DNA from: Flectonema sp. DT1601
Lineage: Eukaryota > Euglenozoa > Diplonemea > Diplonemida > Diplonemidae
Direction: 5' to 3'
Length of the DNA: 64,000 bases
Assembly (NCBI GenBank): GCA_964019425.1
Contig: OZ025781.1
Location: 62,001-126,000 of the forward strand
The notes beneath the pieces were generated by a model. The model worked only from the letters and a program-made list of their open reading frames with translations, was not told where the DNA came from and did not search any database. This document shows positions 1 to 10,001 of the stretch, one piece after another. Both the position numbers and the translations under genes were made by a program. Position 1 is the stretch's first letter; every line of letters starts with the position of its first letter.

Positions 1-312
1 ATGATTTCCTAACAACAACTAACATAAATGAAATCAACGAGTTCCAATACACGAACTACCAGAGTACCACAAGCATACTGACGGTTGCCAAGTGTTATAA
101 ACGAAAGCAAGACACTCTCTTAATGTAATCACGAGATACATTAATTCACAAATACTCAAGAATGGAACCATCTGCTTGTGGTGGGCTCAAGGGGGGGTTA
201 TTTTTTCAAAAGTTCTCGTACGAAAGAAAGAATAAGGAGTATTCCAAAATAATCTTTTTACTTTTCTTTTTTTTTTTTTTTTTCTCGTAATTTTCTTTTC
301 TCCAATAGATTA
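1..312. other. Gene-free 3' flank
   Basis: This stretch lies downstream of the sulfurtransferase gene, which reads leftwards. It contains a T run near 260-283 and no coding signal that I can support on either strand. Confidence 0.5.
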
Positions 313-1107
313 TCACAAATACTTGTTCCACTCGGACCAGGACCCGACGTACATTTTTGGTAAACCAAGACCAGCATGAACAATAGAAGCAGCAGTCACA
401 CAGGCGGTGACACCAGAGCCGCAGTACACGACGGACTTGTCTGCAGGGACGCCAGAGAGAGTTGTCTCGCAGAGAGTGCGGAGTTTGTCATCTGCGAGGA
501 TCGCACCGTCTTCATCGAAATTTGAAGAAAACGGATGATTTACAGCTCCCTCAATGTGTCCTGGCTTTGGATCAGGGAAACATGGTTCTGTAGTCGATTC
601 GTATCTTGGCTTACCTCTACAGTCGATAATCTTTTCAAAAGACAAAACGTTCTCTCTTTGAACTGTTGAGGTTCCCCAGGTGTTCTCTAAATCTATTTTA
701 GTAGGTTCGTAGGTCTTTGGCTGGTCGGTTTCGATGGGTCCTCCGATCTTCTCCCAGGCTGCCCTGTCGCCTTCTAAAATATTAACATTCTTAAAACCTA
801 AAGTGTAAAGCATCCACCAAACACGTGCAGCAGCATCTCCGTAGGCAATAATGTTGTCGTCTTTTTGAAGAGCGCAGGTCTCAATCCAAGTTTTGAATTT
901 ATCGAACTCTGGTAGCGGATGTCTACCCGTCTTCTCTGTCATAGCGCCACTCAACACCTCCAAATCGAAGAACACTGCTCCAGGAATTCTGCTTCCCTTG
1001 TAAGCTTCTGGCCCATGTGCGAGGTTCCTAAGACTCCAAGTTGCGTCTACGAAACGGACGCGCTCGAGGGCAATTGCCTGTCTCGCTGCGATAAATACCT
1101 TAGTCAT
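313..1107 (-). CDS. 3-mercaptopyruvate sulfurtransferase (two-domain rhodanese)
   Basis: The 264-residue protein has two tandem rhodanese domains. The second carries the active-site loop CGSGVTAC, with the catalytic cysteine near residue 229. Thiosulfate sulfurtransferases usually have CRKGVTA at this site, while mercaptopyruvate sulfurtransferases have CGSGVTA, so the latter is favoured. The family moves sulfur from 3-mercaptopyruvate to thiols or cyanide. Length is close to bacterial SseA (about 280), and there is no obvious long targeting extension, so a cytosolic location is likely. The start ATG at 1107 is preceded 13 bases upstream by an acceptor-like ATTCAG. No intron is needed. Sure of the family; fairly sure of the substrate. 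Confidence 0.93.
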   Translation of the reverse strand: MTKVFIAARQAIALERVRFVDATWSLRNLAHGPEAYKGSRIPGAVFFDLEVLSGAMTEKTGRHPLPEFDKFKTWIETCALQKDDNIIAYGDAAARVWWMLYTLGFKNVNILEGDRAAWEKIGGPIETDQPKTYEPTKIDLENTWGTSTVQRENVLSFEKIIDCRGKPRYESTTEPCFPDPKPGHIEGAVNHPFSSNFDEDGAILADDKLRTLCETTLSGVPADKSVVYCGSGVTACVTAASIVHAGLGLPKMYVGSWSEWNKYL

Positions 1108-1480
1108 GGTGTAGCTGGTGCTGAATTATATGATTATAATAATTAATTTATAACACAAAACATAACATAAGAAACAATATCCCTTCAGGCTCCCCGTTAC
1201 GTTGGAAGACAGATCTCTCTTACAACAAAATTAACCTCTCTCTCCAACATGTGTGAACTCATGCTTGAATAAAATAAAATAATGGTAAATATCTTTCTCA
1301 CTGCCAAACTATTACCGTTGTGTGTTTTTATTTTTTTCCTTTGTTGCATTTGTGTGTGCAAGGGTAGCTATTCGGATGCCACCATCGCCGTTGCCTCTTC
1401 AGGTTACTAAATTCGTTATTTTCTTTTTAATAAATAACAAGGACGGTTGCTATTCGTGTGTAAGGAGCGAAGTCAGACGT
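1108..1480. other. Spacer between two minus-strand genes
   Basis: It holds the short leader of the sulfurtransferase gene (1108-1120) and the 3' flank of the small spliced gene. A plus-strand open frame here has no recognisable features. I see no further gene. Confidence 0.4.
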
Positions 1481-1813
1481 CTAATGACAGGAGTAGTTGT
1501 AGCTCTTGAACTGTTTTTGTTTGTTTGGTAATTTATTTTCATTTCTTCATACACATGAGTACCAATTAATATAAAGAACTGATATCAAAAGGAAACACAT
1601 ACCGCAAAGTCTGGTCCGCTTCCCTCCTTTCTTACTCCAGCGCATACCGGACGTGCGCTGGTGATGATGGCACGTGGTCCGAAGGTTACGTCCTTTGTGG
1701 CGACCTGTTTTTGATTAGCTTTTGACGATCATAATCAGTTTTCATTACCAAAATAAAACAAAACAACATACGGTGGAGTATCCTCCGAAGGTTGAGGCGT
1801 CGAATCCTGGCAT
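1481..1813 (-). CDS. Small spliced gene, 57-residue protein of unknown function
   Basis: Three exons join in one frame: 1772-1813, 1603-1704 and 1481-1510. The introns are 1705-1771 (67 bases) and 1511-1602 (92 bases). Both begin GTATGT and end AAAACAG or AAAAACAG, matching the introns of larger genes in the window. The product starts MPGFDASTFGGYST, has a middle segment with TFGPRAIITSARP, and ends SYNYSCH. I do not recognise it. An acceptor-like AACCAG (1840-1845) lies 26 bases before the ATG, and a 10-base segment at about 1901-1910 flanked by AG and GTAAGT could be a leader micro-exon. No frame of useful length exists without splicing. Confidence 0.5.
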
Positions 1814-1839
1814 GTTGTTAAAGGGAGTGTGTGTCGTGT

Positions 1840-2207
1840 CTGGTTAAAAAAATAATAATTCAAACGCTACCCAACTCAATTTGTGATCACCCTACTTACT
1901 ATTCTGAACCTGTAGAAATATAAACAAGAATTAGAATGAGGGTAAGAACTGACTAGTAGTTTGACTCTTTTAATTAATTCTACGGAGTTTTTGTTTGTTT
2001 TATGTAATCTGTCAATGTTGCTGTCACTACAACAACTAGTGTTCTATTGTGTTTTATCAACTTGTAGTTGTCTGATGTAACAGCAGCAGCATTAATATAC
2101 GCTATTGGTGCTGGAATTATCGCGGGTGCTGGCACCAGAGTTATGTCCACCAAATTGATACTCACTGACAGATTTAAATATCTTCTCAGCTACCGGTCAG
2201 CTTCTGA
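1840..2207. other. Spacer with possible leader exons
   Basis: On the minus strand GTGAGT (near 2165), GTAAGT (near 1900) and several AG sites suggest non-coding leader exons of the small gene to the left, or 3' untranslated splicing of the kinase gene to the right. No convincing start codon lies here. Confidence 0.3.
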
Positions 2208-3590
2208 CTACACCAACACGACAGATTCTTCGAATTTACCAAGACATTGATCAACCTTAACAAGTACTTGAGAGATTCTACCCTGACAAGCTTTAATCCG
2301 TGTTCCGGATATTAATTTATATACTTCAGGTGGTGTACGAGATTTCATTTGTTCATCAAAGTTACTAAGAGTTCGGAGATGTTCGATGACCGTCTTTTGA
2401 AATATACACATCGGCCATTCTTTTCCATTAATCGGATTTCGTTGTGGAGAATAGAAACACATTCCGTTATCGATATGAATAAATGATGGAGGACCTGGAT
2501 GAGGAGGGTCACGACATTTATTAACACAAGCACCGACAACGAAATTATTCTTATTAGGAGACCTATCGCTGTTGCCGAGGATGAAATCAAACGTTGCCAA
2601 CTCACTCAGGTGGTAAATTGAAGTTCTGATGTTTTCATCAAAAGGATGAAGCGGATCTAACCAACGAGCCCAAGAACCATTATGAGCTTTGTATGGGATG
2701 CTGAGAGTACTATCAAGAAACCGTCTAACATCAGCAATAAACAGTTGGACACTAACTCCTACATTCTCATCAGTCACTAAACCCTTCCCACTAACATACT
2801 TCACAAAGTCTTGGTGTAGCCATTCTTCATAAGTTGAGATCCCAGCTTCCTTAGCAAACTTTTCAACCATTTTTTTATTCTTTTCCTGACCATGAACAGC
2901 AGCGTCAACAATTTTTTGTACCGGGACTTGAACCCAAGCCGTTGGAGGTACTCTGTTGATATGTAACACCCTGTCGGCATTGTAGGCACCGACTTCTGAC
3001 ATAGCCTCTGCTGGAAATGATCGCTGTGGGACCTTAACAATAGCGCTGATTCGTTTGTCGGTGAATGTTATTTTAAATTTTATAGTCCGTTGATCGAATA
3101 CTTGTTTCATTGGTTCAATATGATCCCAGTTCTTCATGTCCGATAAGTATTCGAGACACTTCGTATCAGAGTCAGGATTGAAAGGAACTGTGAAGATATC
3201 ACAACCAGTCGAAGGTTTCAAGTCGCTGTAGCTTTCATCCAAATCAGTCCAACGGGTTTGGTCGGTCGTTGATCGCAGCATCTTCTCAATAGTAGTTAAG
3301 GATGAGTCGATTGAAGTGACTTTATATTTCTTCTTCTTCTCAGGTTTTGGAGTTTCTTCATCAAAGCTATCGTCAGTAATCGGTTCTGGAGTCTTCTTCT
3401 TCTTCTTTTTCTTAATAATCTTCTTCTCCGAATCTTCTAATCCGTGAGAAGGTTTCTTCCCCCCGTTTGGGATGTGTTGATGAATTCTATTTTTTTTTGA
3501 TGATGTTTTTTGAAGCGTTCCTGCCACCCAAAACATCACAACACAGAATGCCAATATCATAGCGAACCCAATTCGTATTGAGGGACGCAT
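2208..3590 (-). CDS. FAM20/Four-jointed-like secretory-pathway kinase
   Basis: The 460-residue protein begins with a short cytosolic end and one hydrophobic segment (about residues 8-26), fitting a Golgi signal anchor, followed by a Lys/Glu-rich stem (about 28-90). The C-terminal half matches the FAM20 C-terminal fold: a LGNSDR motif with its aspartate near 342 (FAM20C has GNMDRHH) and an IDNG motif with aspartate near 374, equivalent to the DFG metal-binding site. Paired cysteines fit a lumenal domain. Family members phosphorylate secreted proteins or sugars in the Golgi; which applies here is unknown. The histidines after DR in FAM20C are replaced by SP. The ATG at 3590 follows an ACAACAG acceptor-like site by 13 bases. 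Confidence 0.75.
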   Translation of the reverse strand: MRPSIRIGFAMILAFCVVMFWVAGTLQKTSSKKNRIHQHIPNGGKKPSHGLEDSEKKIIKKKKKKKTPEPITDDSFDEETPKPEKKKKYKVTSIDSSLTTIEKMLRSTTDQTRWTDLDESYSDLKPSTGCDIFTVPFNPDSDTKCLEYLSDMKNWDHIEPMKQVFDQRTIKFKITFTDKRISAIVKVPQRSFPAEAMSEVGAYNADRVLHINRVPPTAWVQVPVQKIVDAAVHGQEKNKKMVEKFAKEAGISTYEEWLHQDFVKYVSGKGLVTDENVGVSVQLFIADVRRFLDSTLSIPYKAHNGSWARWLDPLHPFDENIRTSIYHLSELATFDFILGNSDRSPNKNNFVVGACVNKCRDPPHPGPPSFIHIDNGMCFYSPQRNPINGKEWPMCIFQKTVIEHLRTLSNFDEQMKSRTPPEVYKLISGTRIKACQGRISQVLVKVDQCLGKFEESVVLV

Positions 3591-3919
3591 TTCGTACCAA
3601 GTCCTGTTGTATGAGAAAAGTTTTTGTTTTGTTTTTTTTCAAAATAACAACATTCCGAAGCGACTGTTCCCTGGAAAGGAAACGCAACTGCATAAGCAAA
3701 AGCTGCCGTCAGGCGTGGGCAAAGTAAAAGAAAACATTCAAAGAAAAGTTGTAAAGTCATCCACCGAATTACTGAACAACAACTAGTCCGAAGGAAGTTA
3801 CTTTCCTTCAGAAACTAATAAATAAAAAAGCAGAAGTCCAACGTAACTGAACTATTCATAAAATAAATTATCTGCCAACCCTCCCCCTCCCGTATCGTAT
3901 CAAAGTTCCCCTGTGTTCA
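3591..3919. other. Spacer
   Basis: It contains the 13-base leader of the kinase gene and otherwise AT-rich sequence. The minus strand shows no strong GTATGT, GTAAGT or GTGAGT donor in the 180 bases before the acceptor-like site at 3604-3606. That matters for the trans-splicing question. Confidence 0.4.
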
Positions 3920-5722
3920 CTAACTGATGTTATAATTGACGAGGGGTGGTAGAACCCTCCTCCTCACAGTGGAGGTATTCTTAGTGCTGGTAGGCGGATC
4001 AACCGATTCCTGTTGTGGTGTGCACGCGAGAAGTTTTTGTAGCTTCGATGGCTTACTGCGACCAGCAGGAATCCACGGAGGTATATTATGTCCCCTCTGT
4101 CGGGAGTGAAATGAGATCCCCGGCAGCTGACGAAAAGGAAGCAAACCTTTTTCTATGAGTGAAAGAGATCTATCCGACAGGTACTTCGGAGGCAGGTAAT
4201 CAGAATTCGAATATTTACTCAAAACTCTAATGGGGTAGGCACACGGCAAGTCGAGAGGACCTTTTCTCACAATTGTTGAAGAATCAGACGGCAGAGACAG
4301 CAACTCTTTTGGAATAAGAGGCAACCTGACTCCAACAGGTAATGATTTCATTACATTCTTCTTAAGCAGCTTTGAGAGCCAACTGTACTCAGAATTACAA
4401 GCAGCCATGTCAACTATTGTTTTGTAAGCTGGGGCTGCACGTAAATTCGCCAAAAGTGAAACCGCAACGCCATTCAATTCACCCAACTTGTGAACTGATC
4501 GAAGTTTAGCAATCGTGTGCCAGTTTTCAACTGGTATTTCCTTCGGATGAGAGTTGTAAGTTTCGACAGGTAGCTGTGTCTGAAGTAACAGTTCCTCACC
4601 ATTTCCTCCCTTCGTCAAACACGACAACGTAACTACATGAAACCCAGCGACTGGAATAGTTATGAAGGCGATAAACACACCACTGTCACACTGTTCAATG
4701 TTAACTGTTCCTCCTGATACTTCACAACCATCAATTGTTAAGGAAGTTGTTACAGAGTCAGGTATTATGTTTGGTAATAACACTTCCATATTATTTATAA
4801 GAAAGAAACAAATCGGAGGAGTGATAACTCTGTCTACCTCACTCAAGTATAGTAAGTCATCAGTACTCGATAACTCAACCAACGTATTGGCAGAAGTTGA
4901 CCACTGCGAGTTGTTTTGAATGACTGCACGCTGTGGCACTAGTCGAATGTCAAATGGAACGTGTTTCTCAGAAGATATTCTTCTTCGAGTTCCTACTAAG
5001 TTCTCAGCGCTGTTTTCATAGTCGTTGATACCACACTTTTGATTGAGTTGTTTATCATTACCAAGTTCATCTTCTTTTAGTATTTTATTGTTGTTGTTAT
5101 CGTCTTCTGTCTTCTCACGTTGGTAAGGATGGTCTGCTTTATTTCTTTGAGACATTATATTCGGATTGTTCTCGTGTGTATTTGTTGTTAGTTTGGATGC
5201 AATCTGTTGTGATGGTGAGATGATTACTTCACTTGTTTCTTCATTTGAGACATGTTTGTCGTAATTACTAATTTGATGTTCTTCAGATTCTTTCATCTGC
5301 GTATCGCGTACGTTACCAGCTGCAGATTTTTCTTCTTCAACATTTTCATGCGAATTTTCTTCTTCTCCTCTCTCAGAGTGATCATTGATTCCTAACACAT
5401 TGTCGTCTATATCGATTCCCTCTGCAAGCATTTTTTTCATCGCTTCAATTCGATCAAGTCGCTGTTTCAGTTTTTTTCTTGCGTAGTAACCTGCAATTAT
5501 GTTTTGAAGTTTAAGTCGACTTTGGGCAGCGGATCGCAGATAATTCTTCTGAAGTACAGCCTTCCGAATGTGGTATAAACCTTGAACAGTAGTTGCACAT
5601 TTAGTTATGATGGTAAACCTCGTTAGCAATCCTCTTCCGTTTTTTTGAATGATCAAGCAGGCGTCTTCAGCACTGCCTTGCAGATCTTCCAACACACCTT
5701 GTAAAATATCATCGATCTCCAT
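3920..5722 (-). CDS. IQ-motif (calmodulin-binding-like) protein
   Basis: I set the start at the ATG at 5722, giving 600 residues; an open frame continues upstream but crosses an ACAACAG acceptor-like site at 5743-5745. The first 100 residues contain three IQ-like stretches: CLIIQKNGRGLLTR, TTVQGLYHIRK and LQNIIAGYYARKKLKQR. IQ motifs bind calmodulin or myosin light chains. The middle (about 110-260) is acidic and low in complexity. The C-terminal third is better ordered, with many prolines, but matches no family I recognise. It may be a scaffold of the cytoskeleton or flagellum; that is inference. Confidence 0.75.
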   Translation of the reverse strand: MEIDDILQGVLEDLQGSAEDACLIIQKNGRGLLTRFTIITKCATTVQGLYHIRKAVLQKNYLRSAAQSRLKLQNIIAGYYARKKLKQRLDRIEAMKKMLAEGIDIDDNVLGINDHSERGEEENSHENVEEEKSAAGNVRDTQMKESEEHQISNYDKHVSNEETSEVIISPSQQIASKLTTNTHENNPNIMSQRNKADHPYQREKTEDDNNNNKILKEDELGNDKQLNQKCGINDYENSAENLVGTRRRISSEKHVPFDIRLVPQRAVIQNNSQWSTSANTLVELSSTDDLLYLSEVDRVITPPICFFLINNMEVLLPNIIPDSVTTSLTIDGCEVSGGTVNIEQCDSGVFIAFITIPVAGFHVVTLSCLTKGGNGEELLLQTQLPVETYNSHPKEIPVENWHTIAKLRSVHKLGELNGVAVSLLANLRAAPAYKTIVDMAACNSEYSWLSKLLKKNVMKSLPVGVRLPLIPKELLSLPSDSSTIVRKGPLDLPCAYPIRVLSKYSNSDYLPPKYLSDRSLSLIEKGLLPFRQLPGISFHSRQRGHNIPPWIPAGRSKPSKLQKLLACTPQQESVDPPTSTKNTSTVRRRVLPPLVNYNIS

Positions 5723-6159
5723 TGTAATCAACCGCTTCTTATCTGTTGTGTAATTTTCATGTTTTTTCGGTAGTAGGAAGGAAATACAACTATAGAAATG
5801 AATAACCATTATAAGTTAAGTTATTGTATACTGAAAACGAAATCCTTCTTCTCTCTTTTATCTGTCGTAGGTTGGGTTGGATCTGGTAAGCAGAATAGAT
5901 TTAAAAAAAAAAAAAAAAAAAAAACGTAATTTAAAATATAAAAAAGAAAAAAAAAAGTTATTTCGGCACAAACACGTCATCTGGTGAGTTGACGGGCGTG
6001 CGAGACGGGTGAGTCACAAACGTTTTTTTTTTTTTTTTTTTTGAGACTTTTCTGACCCTGAAAACTAAATTAGAAACCTTTACTTCGATCAATAGAATTG
6101 ATCACCAAGTAGGGCATTGAATTGGGTATGGATGGGAATGAAATAAAAGCGATTTTTTT

Positions 6160-6614
6160 TTTTTTTTTTTATACAAATTGTTTATATGTGAGTCACAAGA
6201 AGCGACTTCCCCTAAAGTCAAACAGACTGCAATCTGTTGAAGACTTCCCAGCAGCTGTTTCAATACAAAATCATTATCAGAGTCGCAGAATTGTTTTTCG
6301 GTTTGCGAAATTTGATACAAAAGAATTTGGAAATCGTCACCAACACTACCCTCCTTGATGAGATCAGTACTGTACTTAAATAGTTAGCGAGTTCAATGAT
6401 TGCCACCGATTGAACCTAATCTCTAAAAAGATCACTTTTAACATATTCTAAGTAGTAGTTGAGAACAACTCTTTTATACCACCGCAGTTGATAAACAGAC
6501 GTCGGCACCTCCTTCACGATGTTGAAACATTTCAGTGGACGCGCTGAAGTCACTTCTGAATCTGAACTTTGAACAGGAAGGGAGTGAATAAAGGTATCAA
6601 AGGGAAAAGAAAGA

Positions 6615-6658
<44 letters not shown>

Positions 6659-7500
6659 GAGAAAATATGAAATCAAATTCCACTTTTTCTTCCTCCTCAT
6701 TCTTTCCTTTTTTTTTTTTTTTTTTTTTTAATTTTTTTTTTTTCTCTCCTTCCAGATGAGATAGGTGTTAGTGATAATGAAAAAAAACTGATGAAGTTGA
6801 CAACCACTGAAATGGTTTGAACAACAAAATTGATATAGAGGGACATACACCCCTTCCGAAAATAAAAAAAAATTACCAACCAATTATACCACTTCACGTT
6901 ATCCAACTTATTAAATATAAAGCGGATGCTCTGATACTAAACAAAAACGGAGCGCTTCAACCAAAGAGCAGTCAAACATGGAAATAGAGGCTGGTAGTAG
7001 TGAAAAGGAAGATAGTTTTTTTTTTTTTTTTTTTTTTTTCTTTTTCAAAAAAGGCCATCAGCCACATTTTTATGACAATAATGAAAAAAAGAAAAAAAGA
7101 AGAGAGAAAAAAAAAAACAGATTTTTTTTTTGCCATCGTAGGCAAAACCGAGAACGTTTTTTTTTTTTTTTTTTTTTTTAAAATACTCGAAGAAGAAACA
7201 AACCAACGAAACCACAAAACGTTTCTGTTTCAGACTCTGACCACTTCTCTCACAGAGGAGTTACAACTACCTGAGAGGATTCTGATAAACGAGCAGCCAG
7301 ACTCAGTCCATGGAACTTCGTTTTTCTCTTTTTTCTCCTCGTGTTTTGAACAAGAAAGCTGTTTCACAACAACAACAAAAAAAAAAAAAAATACTAACAG
7401 AATTTCAGTAAAACAATAAGACGTTTTTTTCCCTTACCATCTGCTGCAGCTTTTCCTCCCTTTCCACGGAAGCAAAGCAAAATAATAATATCGTGTGTGT
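6160..7500 (-). other. Unresolved multi-exon gene
   Basis: Several short coding-like blocks lie here on the minus strand. The clearest, about 6160-6369, encodes TDLIKEGSVGDDFQILLYQI and continues for some 60 codons. A block at about 6490-6590 contains CFNIVKEVPTSVYQLRW in one frame and a second plausible frame beside it. A block at about 7245-7366 has an AAACAG acceptor and a GTGAGAG donor. Another ends at a GTAAGG donor near 7435. A CTAAC branch-point-like motif precedes the first block. More than one frame stays open in several blocks, so I do not propose a final model. Function unknown; no family recognised. Confidence 0.4.
6624..6655. repeat. A homopolymer, about 32 bases
   Basis: An uninterrupted run of A on the plus strand, which is T on the coding strand of the surrounding genes. 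Confidence 0.9.
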
Positions 7501-7695
7501 GATCCTTGCATCTACAGGAACAGAATCAAACCATACAGAAAACAGTTAAAGACAGGGGGGAATTATATACCCTACAACAAAAGAACTCGGGGAGAAGAAC
7601 AAAAAGGATAATTATAAATTAGCCCGCATTACTCACATATTTCACTCGCGATGCACGCAGGCTTATGTCGGACTTCGGATGTGGCGATGTTTTGA

Positions 7696-9286
7696 TTAGT
7701 TTGACTTCTTCTTGCCTGAGAGAGCCTTAGTGACTTGCTCTTGAACCTTCTCTCGGAGACTGTTTTTTTTTTTATTATTGTTTTGTTTTGTTAAGTAAAG
7801 TAGATTGTCGTTGTAAAGTATAACAGTTCTCACATACGCAAACTCTAACGATGCGATGTACACGGATCTGAATAAGGACATTCCCATTCCCTTAAACATT
7901 CCTGCGACACCTTCTTCTCTGAGTACCTGTTTTTTTTTTTTTTTAAATTAATTTAACACCTGCTTATATTTAATCAGATAAAGCAATGCACACCGTTGAG
8001 AAGGTAACGAGTGTTGATGGATATTTCTCCTTTCCAAAGAGTCCCATTCTAATTTTCGCCATCAGAATAGGAAACGTTAAAGCAGAAGCAACAGCTTTAG
8101 CCGTAGCTCCGATTGCAAGAGTTTCGTATGGAGTGAGTTTGGATTGGAGTTCCTTTTGGTCTTTGTTGGCATTCTTTCTGCGGATGACGACTGCTTTCAG
8201 TTCATCAAAGACGTAGAATGTAATACAAGGATTAACAGCGAGGATGAGAGATGGTCCAAGTCCATGCCACAGTGACAGGAACCCGTCAGAGTTAATAATC
8301 TCCGACAGAACTGAAAAAATACCTTTTCCAGCACCTCCTTGTCCTTGCATACGGAAAGTAACAGTCGAGAGTGGTGTCACAACGAAGGCAGCAAAACAAC
8401 CTGCCAAGACACCGAGAAGAAGTCGAACTGGGTCACTTAACTGTTGAGTAGGTGACTTAAAGAAAGCGACAAGCTTTGCATATGCCGTGTGATATGTTGT
8501 GTTTTGGACTGTGTGAGATACGGCGTGTGATGACCAACCTCTGTATGCGGCAGAGAATCCTTCTTCAGTGAGAAGTTTAAAAAGTACTTGAAATCCATAA
8601 ATCATATCACCACGTCCTTCAGTCTGTAGTCTAGTTCTAACAACATCAAGTGGGTAACCACAACTCATACTTGCGATTCCAGAAATAGCAGCAGCGATAA
8701 ATGGAATAGCTGTTCCTGATTCCTTCTTCTCGAACTCTTCCGGACATGAAGCCTGCAAGTGATCAACTAATCTAACTAGTCTGTTTGATGTACTTCTTCT
8801 AACATGATCACGAAGTGATAAGGCTAAGTTATTACAAATAGCACGAAGTAAGACAGGGTCTTCTCTAAGAAGATTATCTAATTCACTTCTTTTAATACTG
8901 GCACACCTCGCAGTGTCAGATTCAACGAGAACAGTACTAGAAGCTTTATCACTACCGCATATCATGTGAAGCTGTCCAATTTGACCACCTTTGTTGATGT
9001 ACTCGACGATTTCAGCGTTGTTGCCGGATCTTTCACTTTGAAATTTAGCTAAACTGCCTTCCATAACACAGTAGAGAGAGTAGACGGGTTTTCCAATTGT
9101 TTGAACGACGTCTCTGAATTGCATGTCTGTGACCTCAACGAGTTCGACAATCACCTTCATTTGAGCTTCACTTAAGAATCCTCTCACTCTTCCTCCTTCA
9201 ATACGAAATATTGATAATGAAGACAGCAGACTCTTAGCCTCAGTCTGATCCGATTCGGACAGTTCCGCGAACGGGATCGACTTCAT
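7696..9286 (-). CDS. SLC25-type carrier with N-terminal cyclic-nucleotide-binding-like domain
   Basis: Three exons (7994-9286, 7838-7926, 7696-7759) encode 481 residues. The introns (7927-7993, 67 bases; 7760-7837, 78 bases) end AAACAG and begin GTGTGC and GTATGT. Residues 1-175 resemble a cyclic-nucleotide-binding domain: a beta-roll with MEGSLA, then a cassette-like stretch GGQIGQLHMI (about 100-109) and a closing helix. Residues about 193-465 are a three-repeat mitochondrial-carrier-family domain with PLDVVRTR (212), PLSTVTFR (305) and PILMAKIR (406). The third repeat resembles the peroxisomal PMP34 branch. In the cassette the usual FGE glutamate and the RA arginine appear replaced, so classical cAMP/cGMP binding is doubtful. 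The acidic C-terminal motifs of some carriers are absent. An ACAACAG lies 22 bases before the ATG. Confidence 0.85.
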
Positions 9287-9540
9287 TTTATCAAATCCTT
9301 TGAGATCTCTGTTGTTTTGATTTTAAAAATTATAACAAATATTAACAAAACAATTAATTTGAGACTTCGAAACACACTAACCTGTTTTTATGACTGAAGG
9401 TTCACACTTATTTTATTTTCTTCTTTTTTTTTTTTTCTCCTCCCGCAAATTTTCAAAATCCTTTTCCATATCTTTTTCTTTTCTTTTGTTCTTTTCTTTT
9501 TTTTTTTTTTGATTTCTGTCGGCCTTCCATGATCACTTAC

Positions 9541-9715
9541 GTATGTAATAGCAACTCGGTTAGTGCCCGAAGATGATTGGGTATAAGGGAGAAAGGGAAA
9601 TGTATTTAAAAGAAACTGAACGAGACGCGCGATCACTATCCCCGCAGCCCCAGATGATAAGATGTGTAGTTCATCTATCTTAGCCTTAAGCACTATAGAG
9701 GGATACTAAAACTCA
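9541..9715 (-). other. Coding-like exon upstream of the carrier gene
   Basis: On the minus strand this block follows a GTTTTAG acceptor and ends at a strong GTAAGT donor (TAC before GTAAGTGATC). One frame is open throughout and includes VLKAKIDELHILSSG and RLVQFLLNTFPFLP. A possible first exon with an ATG lies near 9805. It may be part of a small separate gene or a leader exon of the carrier gene. The 22 bases before the carrier ATG are open in frame, so an N-terminal extension is also possible. Confidence 0.35.
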
Positions 9716-10001
9716 CATCTAATTACTACATTCGAAAGAAAAGTCTAATTTGGGAGGAGCATTTCAATGGATTGCGAACTCACAACCAACAGCACCAAGT
9801 ATGTTAATCAACGTAGACAGATGACATTGTCCACGACCTCTTATTATTTAAAAGCTTATCGCTTTCTAAACTGAATTGTCCAGAATGTCTAATTCTGTTG
9901 GTTTTGTTATTTTTTTTTAAAATCTTCAACAGCTGGAGGAATGAGAGTATAATAACGTTACATACCTTTCGAGTAAAAGAATTAAATCCAATCTCAACAG
10001 T

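Noticed and set aside
2068-2250. Plus-strand frame with a Gly/Ala-rich segment like a membrane c-subunit
   Set aside because: It overlaps the end of the FAM20-like gene, has weak hydrophobic pattern, and the opposite strand carries splice signals.
2915-2945. Second tRNA-like GGTTCAAGTCCC motif
   Set aside because: Within the FAM20-like coding region, with no cloverleaf around it.
6978-7419. Plus-strand frames of Phe and Lys runs
   Set aside because: Products of A and T homopolymers; part of the region is an exon on the other strand.
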